Below, in pieces: positions 18,131-28,341 of a stretch of 29,897 nt of DNA. The stretch covers positions 1 through 29,897 of the forward strand of contig JAUCBJ010003035.1 of NCBI GenBank assembly GCA_032718475.1, given 5' to 3'. The notes beneath the pieces were generated by a model. It ran no database searches, had not been told where the DNA came from, and worked only from the letters and a program-made list of their open reading frames with translations. Numbering within the stretch: the first letter of the stretch is position 1; the number at the start of each line of letters is the position of its first letter. A program made the translations under genes and the position numbers. Source of the stretch: Nemertoderma westbladi. Taxonomy: Eukaryota; Xenacoelomorpha; Nemertodermatida; Nemertodermatidae.

Positions 18131-19474
18131 GTTAGAGTTGAAGTGTGAGAGCTATTCAACACCTCCCGTTAGAGTTGAAGTGTGAGGGCTATTCAACACA
18201 TCCCGTGAAGAGTTGAAGTGTGATGGCTATTCAACACCTCCCGTTAGAGTTGAAGTGTGAGGGCTATTCAACACCTCCTGTTAGAGTTGAAGTGTGAGGG
18301 CTATTCAACACCTCCCGTTAGGAGTTGAAGTGTGAGGGATATTCAACACCTCCCGTTAAGAGTTGAAGTGTGAGGGCTATTCAAAACCTTCCGTTAAGAG
18401 TTGAAGTGTGAGGGCTATTCAACACCTCCTGTTAGAGTTGGAGTGTGAGGGCTATTCAACACCTCCAGTTCGAGTTGGAGTGTGAGGGCTATTCAACACC
18501 CCGTTAGAGTTGAAGTGTGAGGGCTATTCAACACCTCACGTGAAGAGTTGAAGTGTGATGGCTATTCAACACCTCCCGTTAGAGTTGAAGTGTGAGGGCT
18601 ATTCAACACCTCCTGTTAGAGTTGAAGTGTGAGGGCTATTCAACACCTCCCGTTAGGAGTTGAAGTGTGAGGGATATTCAACACCTCCCGTTAAGAGTTG
18701 AAGTGTGAGGGCTATTCAAAACCTTCCGTTAAGAGTTGAAGTGTGAGGGCTATTCAACACCTCCTGTTAGAGTTGGAGTGTGAGGGCTATTCAACACCTC
18801 CCGTTAGAGTTGAAGTGTGAGAGCTATTCAACACCTCCCGTTAGAGTTGAAGTGTGAGGGCTATTCAACACATCCCGTGAAGAGTTGAAGTGTGATGGCT
18901 ATTCAACACCTCCCGTTAGAGTTGAAGTGTGAGGGCTATTCAACACCTCCTGTTAGAGTTGAAGTGTGAGGGCTATTCAACACCTCCCGTTAGGAGTTGA
19001 AGTGTGAGGGATATTCAACACATCCCGTTAAGAGTTGAAGTGTGAGGGCTATTCAATACCTTCCGTTAAGAGTTGAAGTGTGAGGGCTATTCAACACCTC
19101 CTGTTAGAGTTGGAGTGTGAGGGCTATTCAACACCTCCAGTTCGAGTTGGAGTGTGAGGGCTATTCAACACCCCGTTAGAGTTGAAGTGTGAGGGCTATT
19201 CAACACCTCACGTGAAGAGTTGAAGTGTGATGGCTATTCAACACCTCCCGTTAGAGTTGAAGTGTGAGGGCTGTTCAACACCTCCTGTTAGAGTTGAAGT
19301 GTGAGGGCTATTCAACACCTCCCGTTAGGAGTTGAAGTGTGGGGGATATTCAACACCTCCCGTTAAGAGTTGAAGTGTGAGGGCTATTCAAAACCTTCCG
19401 TTAAGAGTTGAAGTGTGAGGGCTATTCAACACCTCCTGTTAGAGTTGGAGTGTGAGGGCTATTCAACACCTCCC
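18131..19474 (+). repeat. 672-bp higher-order repeat, two tandem copies
   Basis: 18131-18802 and 18803-19474 are two copies of an 18-monomer block, differing at only a handful of positions. Each block is itself two related nine-monomer halves: the diagnostic GTGAAG variant falls at 18205, 18540, 18877 and 19212 (spacing 335, 337, 335). The halves alternate in the preceding string, ACATCCC at the first and third and CCTCAC at the second and fourth. Confidence 0.9.
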
Positions 19475-19489
19475 GTTCGAGTTGGAGTG

Positions 19490-20280
19490 GACTGTATTAT
19501 ATAGGAAGTTGAAAGAAAACCTTGAGTCTGAACTGACGGAACTAGTATATTATATCATTGTTAATCAGAAGTAGATTATTAAGTACAAAAGGTTCAGATA
19601 TTACGAGTCAATGGCGCGAAATGACCGCAGACACAAAATAAATTTTAGTGGGTTTTAAAAATTGGTTTAATTTAAAGGGAAAGAAACAGGTTACAGTGGT
19701 GGTATTTTCTAACCAAAACAATAAACTATACATTATTTCACTTGCGGTTAATTTGCGCTGAAGATCACTATTTTCGCTTGCGGTCAAAGTGCGCCGCTAT
19801 CTGGATATTACAGAAATTGCAGAAATACTAATTAGAGATAAAAATATAAAAACTTTTACTTTTGTAAAAGTCAGAGGGTGAAGATGCAAGAAGGTGAGGA
19901 AAGTGACAAAACATCGCCTTTTATAGCCAGACATTATGCAAATCGGGAACGAAACATGTGAATGCTGATTGGTTGGCTGGCTGGTTGGTTGTAGCTCGTC
20001 ACTGATTGGTCGGAGCTACCGGTTGGCCAAACAGTCACGTTTCGATCCTTTTACACATATGAGGTGGTAAGGGCTGAGGTCAATGACATAGAACGTATCA
20101 GCGTTTGGCGTGACTCAAATGTTTGGATCCTATTACACATGAATGTAATTTTTAATTATTTAGAAACTTTTCATAGTGAACATTTTGAAAAAAAAACTAT
20201 GTGCTATATACATACGTAGATATTTTTTAACGTCTTGTTGCATTTAACTATCATTTAAGGATACAAGGCACTGATGAATC
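19490..20280. other. Non-coding stretch, no gene recognised
   Basis: Contains paired direct repeats (ACTTGCGGTTAATTTGCGC near 19741 and GCTTGCGGTCAAAGTGCGC near 19778; TTTCGATCCTTTTACACATA near 20040 and TTTGGATCCTATTACACAT near 20121), an octamer ATGCAAAT near 19935 and several ATTGG (inverted CCAAT) boxes around 19969-20010. This could be a promoter or LTR-like region, but no transcript or terminal repeat is identified. Confidence 0.4.
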
Positions 20281-20400
20281 CTGGCTTGTCCCTTTAAGGC
20301 ATTCGTGCTGAAACTGCCCTGGCCCCCAAGCGGGGATAGAACCAACGACACGACCGCCGGAGAGATGAATTCAATACAACGAATTGAACACTCCTGAATT
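20281..20400 (-). mobile_element. Possible tRNA-derived SINE fragment
   Basis: On the minus strand, CGTTGGTTCTATCCCCGCTT contains GGTTCTATCCC, close to the RNA polymerase III B box (GGTTCGANTCC), followed by CCCCGCTTGGGGG, as at the 3' end of a tRNA-like head. No convincing A box or acceptor-stem partner is visible upstream, so it is not called a tRNA gene. Confidence 0.3.
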
Positions 20401-20634
20401 TATAATGAACTTAGTAGATGGGAATGGGTGTCTGAGTCAACTAACTGGGAGGAGACCAACTTTATATCTCGACACGGCGATATAAGAGGGTATCTCTATC
20501 GAAAGCAATATTACATTCAAATTGAGACCAACTTTGCCATTGTATATAACCTCCCATTGATTGTATAGTGTGTGTAAGTCAATCAACTCAGGCGGTTTAC
20601 ATTTTGGAGGAAGCCCTCATAATTTTAGCCCTAG

Positions 20635-20720
20635 GCCCCCCTCACACGGAGCAACTTGTTTCTGCAACTTGTTGCTGGACCCCCTCACACACAGAAACTT
20701 GTTGCTCAAGAAAATAACAA
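20635..20720. mobile_element. MITE-like piece with repeated CCCCTCACAC ends
   Basis: CCCCCTCACACGGAGCAACT is followed 45-50 bases later by CCCCCTCACACACAGAAACT. The strings GCAACTTGTTTCTGC, GCAACTTGTTGC and AGAAACTTGTTGCTC between and after them are partial inverted and direct repeats of each other. This looks like part of a short DNA element; boundaries are not resolved. Confidence 0.35.
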
Positions 20721-21348
20721 TTATTTCAAAATAAATAGGCTAGCTAATAACATGTCCAGTCATTTATATATAATATCAAATCACTCAAATTATTGAATAT
20801 TAGTGTGCAAAATCCAGGCTGGTTCTGTAAAACTGTTTTTTCATTGTTTTAAAATCTTTCTTACTTAATAATAACATATATAATAAACTGATTAGCATTT
20901 AAGTAAATATGATAATTATAGTTCAGTACATAATAATTAACGGTATAAGGCACCAGATCACGGTACCGGTAAGTATAACACAGACAGACACAGTCTGTGT
21001 ATGACTGTATGAAAATGACTGAAAGGCAGAACAAGGAAACGACACGTCCTTCTGTAGTTGGTTATAAGAATATAATCAAGCAGTCAGCCATATGTATAGT
21101 AAAAATATGTGGTACTAAAATATTACTTCAATCCTAAATACAGTATAATTATTATCTGTAATTTAGGACATACTCCCGCCACCGAACAAATAAACGCTTC
21201 TAGCTAAATAATTAGGCTCTATAAAAATTAATATTTTCAAATTATATATATATATAGCCTTCGTCAAAATAACATGCAAAACAAAATGAACCATATAATG
21301 TAACAAAATAATATTTGGTTATAAAATATTTCTCAACGGGATAAGCAA
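20721..21348. other. AT-rich non-coding stretch
   Basis: No gene. It holds an ACACAGAC and GTCTGTGT inverted pair near 20980-21000, a GGTACCGGTAAG palindrome near 20962, and a short TA repeat near 21243-21257. Confidence 0.45.
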
Positions 21349-21624
21349 TCATATACTACTTTCACTCTCGGACTCAGATTCATTGCATATCGTAGTGATT
21401 CGTTGTTGGGCTTCAGTAGCCGCCTGGCGTTATGGACGCTCTGATCTTACTGGGGGCTCTGGTTGAACGAGAGTGCCGGTAGTTGTTTGATCAAGGGGGC
21501 CGAGTTCAATATTGTCCGTTTCTAGAGGATACAACTTCCGTACAGGGCGTACTAGTGTTCCTAACTGTGTACGTAGGACGACAGATCGTACCCATCCATC
21601 CTTACCGGGGTGTAAGGTGACTGC
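21349..21624 (-). pseudogene. Bel/Pao polyprotein C-terminus (DUF5641-type), broken
   Basis: The minus strand encodes AVTLHPGKDGWVRSVVLRTQ, then LGTLVRPVRKLYPLE, the conserved C-terminal domain that follows the integrase in Bel/Pao polyproteins. The frame runs on through a Thr/Pro-rich stretch to TAA at about 21432-21430. It stays open past that stop (RQAATEAQQRITTICNESES and more acidic residues) to TGA at 21351-21349, so TAA looks like a nonsense mutation. Immediately upstream of the homologous part is TTTTAATATTTCAG, a good splice acceptor ending at 21625, with nothing Bel/Pao-like before it. Either the 5' part was lost by chance at this point, or this is an exon made from a retroelement. 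No LTR is seen downstream. Confidence 0.7.
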
Positions 21625-21649
21625 CTGAAATATTAAAACAAACAAAACT

Positions 21650-23180
21650 TCCAGACTTCTATATTTGTACTTTCAAAACAAAACGTCCAAAACATTTCAA
21701 TGCTGAAGTACTGTTCAAGTCCCATGGATGTATGGTTGATAAACTGATAAAGAGGGGCAGAGGGGGGTCAGGGTTTCTGGTAGACTATAGTCCCCGCGAT
21801 GACGGCTGTTTGTTTAGGTTACTCTTACTCAATAAACATATAAATCAGAACGAGTTAATCTAATGGAACAATTCCTTTCGTGGCGTTAGCATACTCAAAT
21901 TCATTAGGGCCTAATATTTATGACGAGTAAGGGACTTTAGTATAATCAGAACGCGATGTTTGATATTTATACAGTACTGCAGTATGCAGTAAAACCTGTT
22001 GTCTGACAGCAGACAGGTCTGCAGGTTGATGTACCGTGGAGCTCAGAGATTATTGCCATACATCCTGATTGACGACCGTGTATCACATTACTGCAAGTTG
22101 ACACATAAATTACATTAATATCTATGGGACTACACCTACCTACATTCTCCCTACAGTGCATCTACATGTCGGCTACACCTACCTTCATGTAGCCTCTATA
22201 TAGGCTATACCTCTACGCAAAAGATATACCCACTCTGCAGTGCTTGTACCGGTGACTGCTGCACTGTACTGCTGTACTACACTACTAATATACAGTCCCT
22301 GCAGTAACAAACTGCCCCAATTTATACAAAGATAGTATTAACTATCTGAATGTTGATATAAATGGAATTCGGAGGCGTATAGTGACGTCACGACCAAGCA
22401 CAGATCGTTTTCATATTTTGAATAATTTTTAATCTGAAAACACAAATATCTCGGCTATTTTAGCATCTTATTGAATTCTGTAAACGCCATTGTGTTTCTG
22501 TGATATTATTGCATCTAATTCATCTGGTTTTGAATTTGAGTCGTGAACCCCATTGTTACCTGAACTAAATAAATAAATAACTAAATAAATAAATAAATTA
22601 CGTTTGTTAAGGAAATGAGCACTGGGTAGGGTACCATGTCCCATATCCCCTTACCCTAACAATACCACTGCATATTTGTAACACATTTTTGTTAAATTAA
22701 ACCTTATATTTGTGTTTATGTATGTATAATATAATTCTGTAATTCATTATTACAAATTAATTAACATATTGCCAATATTAAATTTATCCATTCCAATTAT
22801 CTAACTCCGAATTAAATTTATTTATTTATTACGCATTTAAAAGTGTACTGGTATATTAAGCGGGTAATGTATTATTGGGTTGAGCAAGTGACCTTTTATT
22901 GCTGTATTTGGAAAATGACTCCTCTGAATTTTATTGGCTCAATTTTACTGACTCATTGGGCAAGTGAAGTGGCAGTTAACGATTCTAACACCATGCTAAC
23001 GAATTAAACTGCATTAAATATACAAATATAAATTACATATATATGATATATATATATATAATATAATATATTAAATATAAATGTATAGTAACTCTAGTAG
23101 GCTATGCACGCACATGCTATGCTGGTGATGTGCTGAAGTACAGTACCGGTACTTCAGTACAATAAAGAAATTATTACCTG
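21650..23180. other. Non-coding stretch with microsatellites
   Basis: No gene is supported; the minus frame at 21967-22161 lacks motifs. Simple repeats are (AAAT)n at about 22567-22600 and a TA-rich run at about 23034-23072. A hairpin at about 23133-23159 (CTGAAGTAC, 7 bases, GTACTTCAG) encloses AGTACCG. Confidence 0.5.
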
Positions 23181-23185
23181 TAACA

Positions 23186-23203
23186 ATGTCTGCTGTTCTG
23201 TAA
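23186..23203 (+). promoter_or_regulatory. Short upstream ORF before the 111-aa gene
   Basis: ATG TCT GCT GTT CTG TAA ends 5 bases before the main ATG at 23209. If both are on one mRNA it could lower initiation at the main start. The transcript start is unknown. Confidence 0.3.
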
Positions 23204-23208
23204 TTAAT

Positions 23209-23544
23209 ATGAAAGATAAATTATTACAACTAATATTGCGATCGAGTTATAAATTCGACAGGATTCCACCGGGTTACCGAGTAATTTCCGCCTTTGTCGT
23301 CATAGGCGGAATAATCGCCTGGCACATCCACAACTACCGGACGGTGATCGCGGTACCGGGTGGCAAGCACGATCGTTGGCGCACTCGCTACCGGGACCGG
23401 GTAACGGCGCTGGACGAATCGACGCGCGCGCAGTGGGAGGCAAAGTGCGCGGAACAAGGCGAACAAGCACCCCCTATGCCGCAGTTGCGAACTAGTCGAG
23501 AAATCGCCAAGGCATACGGGATATTAAAGGACAACAAGGATTAG
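23209..23544 (+). CDS. Small single-pass membrane protein, function unknown
   Basis: An intact 111-codon frame in a locally GC-richer block inside AT-rich DNA. Layout: a short amphipathic start (MKDKLLQLILRSSYKF), one hydrophobic segment at about residues 24-40 (RVISAFVVIGGIIAWHIHNY), then a basic stretch (KHDRWRTRYRDRV), an acidic/Gln-rich linker and a Pro-containing tail ending KAYGILKDNKD. The basic residues straight after the membrane segment and the short N-terminus would suit a small inner-mitochondrial or ER membrane protein, but this is inference and no family is recognised. The gene ends 130 bases before the ALKBH1 start on the same strand, so the two could share a promoter or a polycistronic transcript. 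A TATA-rich tract precedes it. The coding case rests on composition contrast and the neat topology. Confidence 0.6.
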   Translation: MKDKLLQLILRSSYKFDRIPPGYRVISAFVVIGGIIAWHIHNYRTVIAVPGGKHDRWRTRYRDRVTALDESTRAQWEAKCAEQGEQAPPMPQLRTSREIAKAYGILKDNKD

Positions 23545-23674
23545 ATCCCGGCGGAAAATCAGTACAGCGGAACTTCAACAGATTATTATCTATCTGCTAC
23601 CGGTAAGGCATACGGTAGGGCCGATTCTCTGTGCATAAATCATTTAGGAGAAATCTAGGAGAAAATCATTTAAA

Positions 23675-24607
23675 ATGGATACCGATCTAAATAATCCTGA
23701 TGATAAAATGAGAGAAACTTTTAGGAAATATAGGAAGTGCAATCCATCGGATCCCGATTGGTGTGACGTCATTAATTTCAGGGACTATGACGTCACCTCC
23801 AGGACAGATATCGTGTCTAGTCCATTGACGGAGAGGACCCATTCCCAAGGTTTATTATTACCTGGCCTCCAGTCCCATCGGTTGCTGTCCCGTCCCGGAT
23901 TCGTGTTTGTCCCGAACTGCCTCCCTTTGTCGCTACAAGCCCAACTCGTCTACAACTGTCTGTTCGAGTACCACCGGCCCCCCAACCTGTGTAACACAGA
24001 CCTACAGGGCCCGCGGCCCGGTTCTACGAGGGAACTCTTAACTAAACTCCGATGGGTGACCCTGGGGTACCATTACGATTGGGGTCGTAAAATCTACTCC
24101 TCCGAGAATCGTAGTGCTTTTCCCCCGGAGCTCGCTGAGACAGCGCGCACAGTCGCTCGCACGCTAGGCTTCCCGGACTTCAGTCCCCAGGCCGCCATTA
24201 TCAACTACTATCCGACGTCCGCCACCCTCGGGGTTCATGCAGACGAAGCCGAACTCGATATGACCGCTCCCATTGTGTCGGTTAATCTCGGTCTGTCGGC
24301 CGTCTTCCTTCTGGGCGGCTGTCTGCGTACGGATCAGCCGGCTGTGGTTCTCCACCAATCAGGGGATGTGTCCGCCATGTCTGGAGACAGTCGCTCCTTT
24401 TTCCATGCAGTGCCTCGCATTTTCCCGGGGACTGCTCCTTCTGAGTTGCTAGAGGCGTTTCGCACGGAGATTCTTTCTAGCGGAGATCCTGATAAAGAGG
24501 TTGCTACTAAAGGTATAGAAGAGTGGATCGTGGATTACATTAAAACTCACAGAATCAACATCAACTTCCGCCAAGTTCTTCCGACGGGGGGAAGTTTTCC
24601 CAATTAG
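23675..24607 (+). CDS. ALKBH1: ALKBH1-type 2-oxoglutarate/Fe(II) dioxygenase, intronless
   Basis: 310 residues with clear ALKBH1 blocks. An N-terminal region includes PGFVFVPNCL near residue 75. Next are the nucleotide-recognition part with LRWVTLGYHYDWGRKIYS (125-142), AAIINYYPTSATLGVHADEAEL (iron ligands His188 and Asp190), LSAVFLLGGC, QSGDVSAMSGDSR, FFHAVPRI (third ligand His244) and RININFRQVLPT (Arg293 and Arg299, the usual 2-oxoglutarate contacts). ALKBH1 proteins demethylate nucleic acids by oxidation; mammalian members act on tRNA and mitochondrial tRNA and have been reported on DNA N6-methyladenine. All catalytic residues are present. The length is below the human 389 residues; the missing part is mainly in inserts. 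The whole gene is one exon. It lies 130 bp after the small membrane-protein gene and is convergent with RNF32. Confidence 0.95.
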   Translation: MDTDLNNPDDKMRETFRKYRKCNPSDPDWCDVINFRDYDVTSRTDIVSSPLTERTHSQGLLLPGLQSHRLLSRPGFVFVPNCLPLSLQAQLVYNCLFEYHRPPNLCNTDLQGPRPGSTRELLTKLRWVTLGYHYDWGRKIYSSENRSAFPPELAETARTVARTLGFPDFSPQAAIINYYPTSATLGVHADEAELDMTAPIVSVNLGLSAVFLLGGCLRTDQPAVVLHQSGDVSAMSGDSRSFFHAVPRIFPGTAPSELLEAFRTEILSSGDPDKEVATKGIEEWIVDYIKTHRININFRQVLPTGGSFPN

Positions 24608-24816
24608 CCTATTATTTTGGTTTATCTTTGTATCTTCCGGGGGCAATTTCTGTTTTAACATAAAAATTACGTTACTTTTATAATTATTAAATGGTTTAGA
24701 AATATTTTAATCCAATATATAATTTGGGAATACAAATTCTCGACTTTTCTTTGGTACCGTACATGAGGTTTGTCCTATAATAATGTAATCAATAATGTTA
24801 TTTATAATTTTTTTTT

Positions 24817-24822
24817 AATAAA
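24817..24822 (+). terminator. Polyadenylation signal candidate for ALKBH1
   Basis: AATAAA about 210 bases after the stop, preceded by a long T run. It is the first canonical hexamer downstream of the stop that I found. Confidence 0.45.
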
Positions 24823-25688
24823 TAAGAGTTTATATCTGTATGAAAATTGTATTAATCTCAGATTCGCATCCTTTTACTTTCGAAAATAATATTGTATATT
24901 TCTAAAATTCTAATTATTCAGGAAAATCAGTTCATGTATTCGACCATGTAGTGCAGTAAAGCAGTAGACTACACCATAACCTGAAATTTAGTGTCATTTT
25001 CTGATGAGACAAAACCCTCCTCTAATCTTGTCATCGGGTTATTGGTAACTCATGACAATTATATTATGTGTCATGGTATAACTGCTTAGGGGGCTAAAAT
25101 TAGTTTAAAAAAGTATTTTTTTACTAATTTTGTGGAAAATTGCTTAAATAAATTGGTTAGAGTTTAGTATGCAGACACACCTCCACTCCGCTCCTCCCCT
25201 ACCAACCGATAAATAAACAAACATAATAATAAAAATAAACCAAGGAATAAATCGGTGCTCATTTTGCACGATACCTATGATTGCTGATTCCTATGATGCA
25301 CCAGTAATATGTAGTTTTCGGTAAATGAAATATTTATTCCTCTATGGCATTTTGCTCGTTCAAATAAATACTATTATTATAGAAATAATATATTTTATTG
25401 TAATAAGTTTGTATTTGTGAAATGTATTTTATTTGTTCACCAAATATCATTTCTGCGCGGCACCCGAGAGAAAAACTCTGATTTGAACCTGCGCCGCCAA
25501 ACACAAATGTGATAGCGGCAAAAATTGAACTAATCAAAAATTTAGAATTGTGTGCGTTGCGTACCTACTTATGAATATGTAACTAGTTGCAAAGAGTGTA
25601 ATAATATAATTAGTTATCCCTTCTAATTGCACTTGCATTCATATAAGAATATCCCTAAACTAACCCAACTTCTAACAACAACCATGGT
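24823..25688. other. Intergenic DNA between convergent ALKBH1 and RNF32
   Basis: AT-rich with no gene. The minus frame at 25334-25537 is featureless. There is no sign of a mobile element. Confidence 0.5.
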
Positions 25689-25694
25689 TTTATT
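25689..25694 (-). terminator. Polyadenylation signal candidate for RNF32
   Basis: TTTATT on the plus strand is AATAAA on the minus strand, about 25 bases beyond the RNF32 stop. The 3'UTR would be very short. Confidence 0.55.
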
Positions 25695-25719
25695 GCCTTA
25701 TTTACGAAACATTTTCAAT

Positions 25720-26215
25720 TTATAAACATAATATCGACTTCTTTTGATACGGAGAACGGCATACTGGGCACGCGATTCGCAAGTTGGTGAGCATTTCTTC
25801 GAACGCGTCTATACAGGTCGTGTGAAACACGTGTGAACATGAGAGAAGGGTCGACTTCTTAACAGAGCCATCTAGAGTCGAAAGACATATGGGACAATCA
25901 GGTGTGCATCTAGCGACCGCCTTGCACTCGATATTGAACCATTCGTCATCTGAGATTTCTCGCAATCGACTTTCCTCGTAATGATGAAATATTTGTCTGT
26001 TCATCGTCAAGTTTCTGTCGATTTCCAGAAAGAATTCATCCAATTTATTGTCGTAAGATCGTATCATCCGCTCCGTAATTTCGCTCATCTTCTTCTGGTA
26101 GAATTTGCGCCTCATTACGGGGTCCCGAGGTGGGTTTGTGCTTCTTAATTTTGTGTACCATCGACGGACCACGTAGCCCCTCCACAACGATTGGATTTTA
26201 GTCGCGCAATCTATT
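25720..26215 (-). CDS. RNF32: RNF32, last exon: IQ motif and second RING-H2 finger
   Basis: This exon starts after the acceptor CCCCCAATAG (26216-26217 is the AG) and ends at TAA (25722-25720). It encodes IDCATKIQSLWRGYVVRRWY, an IQ-type calmodulin-binding motif, then a helical stretch (MSEITERMIRSYDNKLDEFF, EIDRNLTMNRQIFHHYEESR), then a RING: CPICLSTL with Cxx[13 protein letters not shown] giving C-H-H-C, and ACPVCRSPYQKK with the last CxxC. RNF32 is unusual in having two RING domains flanking an IQ motif, and block order and sequence style agree with it throughout. RING domains recruit E2 enzymes in ubiquitin transfer; the vertebrate gene is best known for testis expression, and substrates are unknown to me. 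The upstream exon joins in phase (CAC AG with A gives His-Arg). Confidence 0.93.
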
Positions 26216-27090
<875 letters not shown>

Positions 27091-27122
27091 CGAAGTGGCG
27101 GTACGGCTATGTCGCGTTACGG

Positions 27123-27168
27123 AAAGTCGCGTTACGGCTAATTTTCAGAGTAGCCGTAACGCGACTTT
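27123..27168. repeat. 18-bp perfect inverted repeat, 10-base loop
   Basis: AAAGTCGCGTTACGGCTA at 27123-27140 and its exact complement at 27151-27168. The loop is ATTTTCAGAG. It is part of the subterminal repeats of the foldback element. Confidence 0.9.
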
Positions 27169-27220
27169 GAAAGTCGCGGTACGGTTATTTTTCAGAGTAG
27201 CTACTTAAAAAGAGGAGCCG

Positions 27221-27346
27221 TTAAAATTACTAGAATCACCATTTCCTGATTGGTTTTAAACTGGGTACCTAGCAGCGCCATCAGCTGGTTTCAAAATGCC
27301 ATATTGCTGATATGGTGACCGGAAATAGTGATTCTAGTAATTTTAA
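27221..27346. repeat. Nested hairpin inside the left foldback arm
   Basis: 27221-27246 and 27321-27346 are reverse complements at 25 of 26 positions, sharing TTAAAATTACTAGAATCA. The same word recurs at 27363 onward in related form, so the arm itself was built by repeated inversion. Confidence 0.85.
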
Positions 27347-27684
27347 GGACTATTTAAAGGGCCTTAAAAATACTAGTCACTATTTCAGGAGCCCCTTAAA
27401 ACAACTATTAAAATACTATTATTAAATTTAATGGTCCTAGACTTTATAGTGTTTCCGGTTTTTCGTAATTACGATCTAATTACTCTCTTCATCTAATTTC
27501 GCTGCGAATTTTTATTGCGTTTTTTTGCCCTGTGCAGTAGTGTGCTATGTGCTAAATTGAAAAGGCATGTATGATGTAGGCCTGTACGTACACAGTACAG
27601 TAGTATCTCTTTAACTAGTCCATTTTGTACTGTAGAGTACTGCAGGAGTTACTGCAGTTAATAGAGTTAACAAACAAATTGTTT

Positions 27685-27695
27685 CAAAATGGCGG
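27685..27695 (+). promoter_or_regulatory. YY1-like start-site motif
   Basis: CAAAATGGCGG matches the YY1 consensus (AAnATGGCGG), often found just downstream of start sites of animal genes. It lies 32 bases before the ATG of the small split frame. It could be chance. Confidence 0.3.
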
Positions 27696-27726
27696 AGTAG
27701 TAGGCGTCAAAATATATAATATTAAC

Positions 27727-27936
27727 ATGGAATCATGTATTAGTTGCGGTAAGCATTAGAAAAATAAAAGATCATTGAATACCCATAATAGTAAATACCA
27801 TTCAGGTAATGTAAAGGACAATGTGCATATCCATACGTCTAATGGAGGAGAAAATGTAGAGGTCAACTTAAATAATATGACAGAGTTTGAAAATTTGAAA
27901 CAGACGTTTGAAATTAACACAAATTCGTATCAATAA
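27727..27936 (+). CDS. Possible tiny split gene, 50 aa, inside the foldback element
   Basis: ATGGAATCATGTATTAGTTG CG is followed by donor GTAAGC (27749). A 57-base AT-rich gap ends in ATTCAG (27805), and joining leaves an open frame through 27936. The product would begin MESCISCGNVKDNVHIH, with a CxxC pair, and continue as an acidic, Asn-rich chain ending TNSYQ at TAA; AATAAA overlaps the stop (27932-27937). The intron would be very short for an animal. No family is recognised; the CxxC start is reminiscent of zinc-binding N-termini but has no partner ligands. It may be a first exon pair of something longer, or chance. Support is the frame-preserving splice pair plus the YY1-like motif upstream; no homology is known. 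Confidence 0.33.
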
Positions 27937-28341
27937 ATATTAGTTTAATCGGTTATATTTAATATTCTTAATTCAAAACTTAAATACTAGCGGTAAATTT
28001 GTTAACGACATCTAGCGGCCGATGCTGATGTTTTGGGTTTCTCACCGTACCTAATAATTAATTGAGTAGGTTATTAAAAATCAATTAAGTGTTTAAAAAG
28101 TTATTTAGCCTAGACTAAGTGATATTTAGCGCCTCTTAGAGGCGGACCATTTAAATGGACGAGCCAAAATTCTTAAAACTTTTCTAAACTTTGATATACT
28201 TACTACTTGTTTGTGTACCTCGTTTGGTTTTAATTTCATCACAAAGATTCGCTGAAATTACTGTATTAGCATTCTAAGATTTGACGGACCGACCGACCAA
28301 CCGCCTGGCAGACTGACAGATAGACGTGAGGTTGAGAATGG

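Larger units (their letters stand above)
15971..19489 (+). repeat. Satellite array, 37-38 bp monomers, about 94 copies
   Basis: Head-to-tail monomers with core GTGTGAGGGCTATTCAACAC followed by CTCCCGTTAGAG or CTCCCGTTAAGAG; the one-base difference gives 37 or 38 bp. Single shortened units lack GT before GAGGG or part of the CTCCC block. The array starts at GTATTGAAG (15971), where the first two units are more diverged, and ends in GTTGGAGTGG (19489). Zonation is clear: units at about 16120-16760 carry GTTGGAG and are nearly uniform; the middle carries GTTGAAG with 37/38 alternation; the right end has higher-order repeats. Every unit has inverted hexamers GTTGAA and TTCAAC. Units are not multiples of 3 and contain stops, so it is non-coding. 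It starts 129 bp after the RTE-like insertion site. Centromeric, heterochromatic or plain minisatellite roles cannot be told apart. Confidence 0.97.

Noticed and set aside
15971-19489. CRISPR-like array of about 37-bp repeats
   Set aside because: There are no unique spacers; monomers are directly head-to-tail and variable, in an animal genome. It is a satellite.
20281-20400. Functional tRNA gene on the minus strand
   Set aside because: Only a B-box-like string is present; no A box, anticodon arm or acceptor stem could be assembled.
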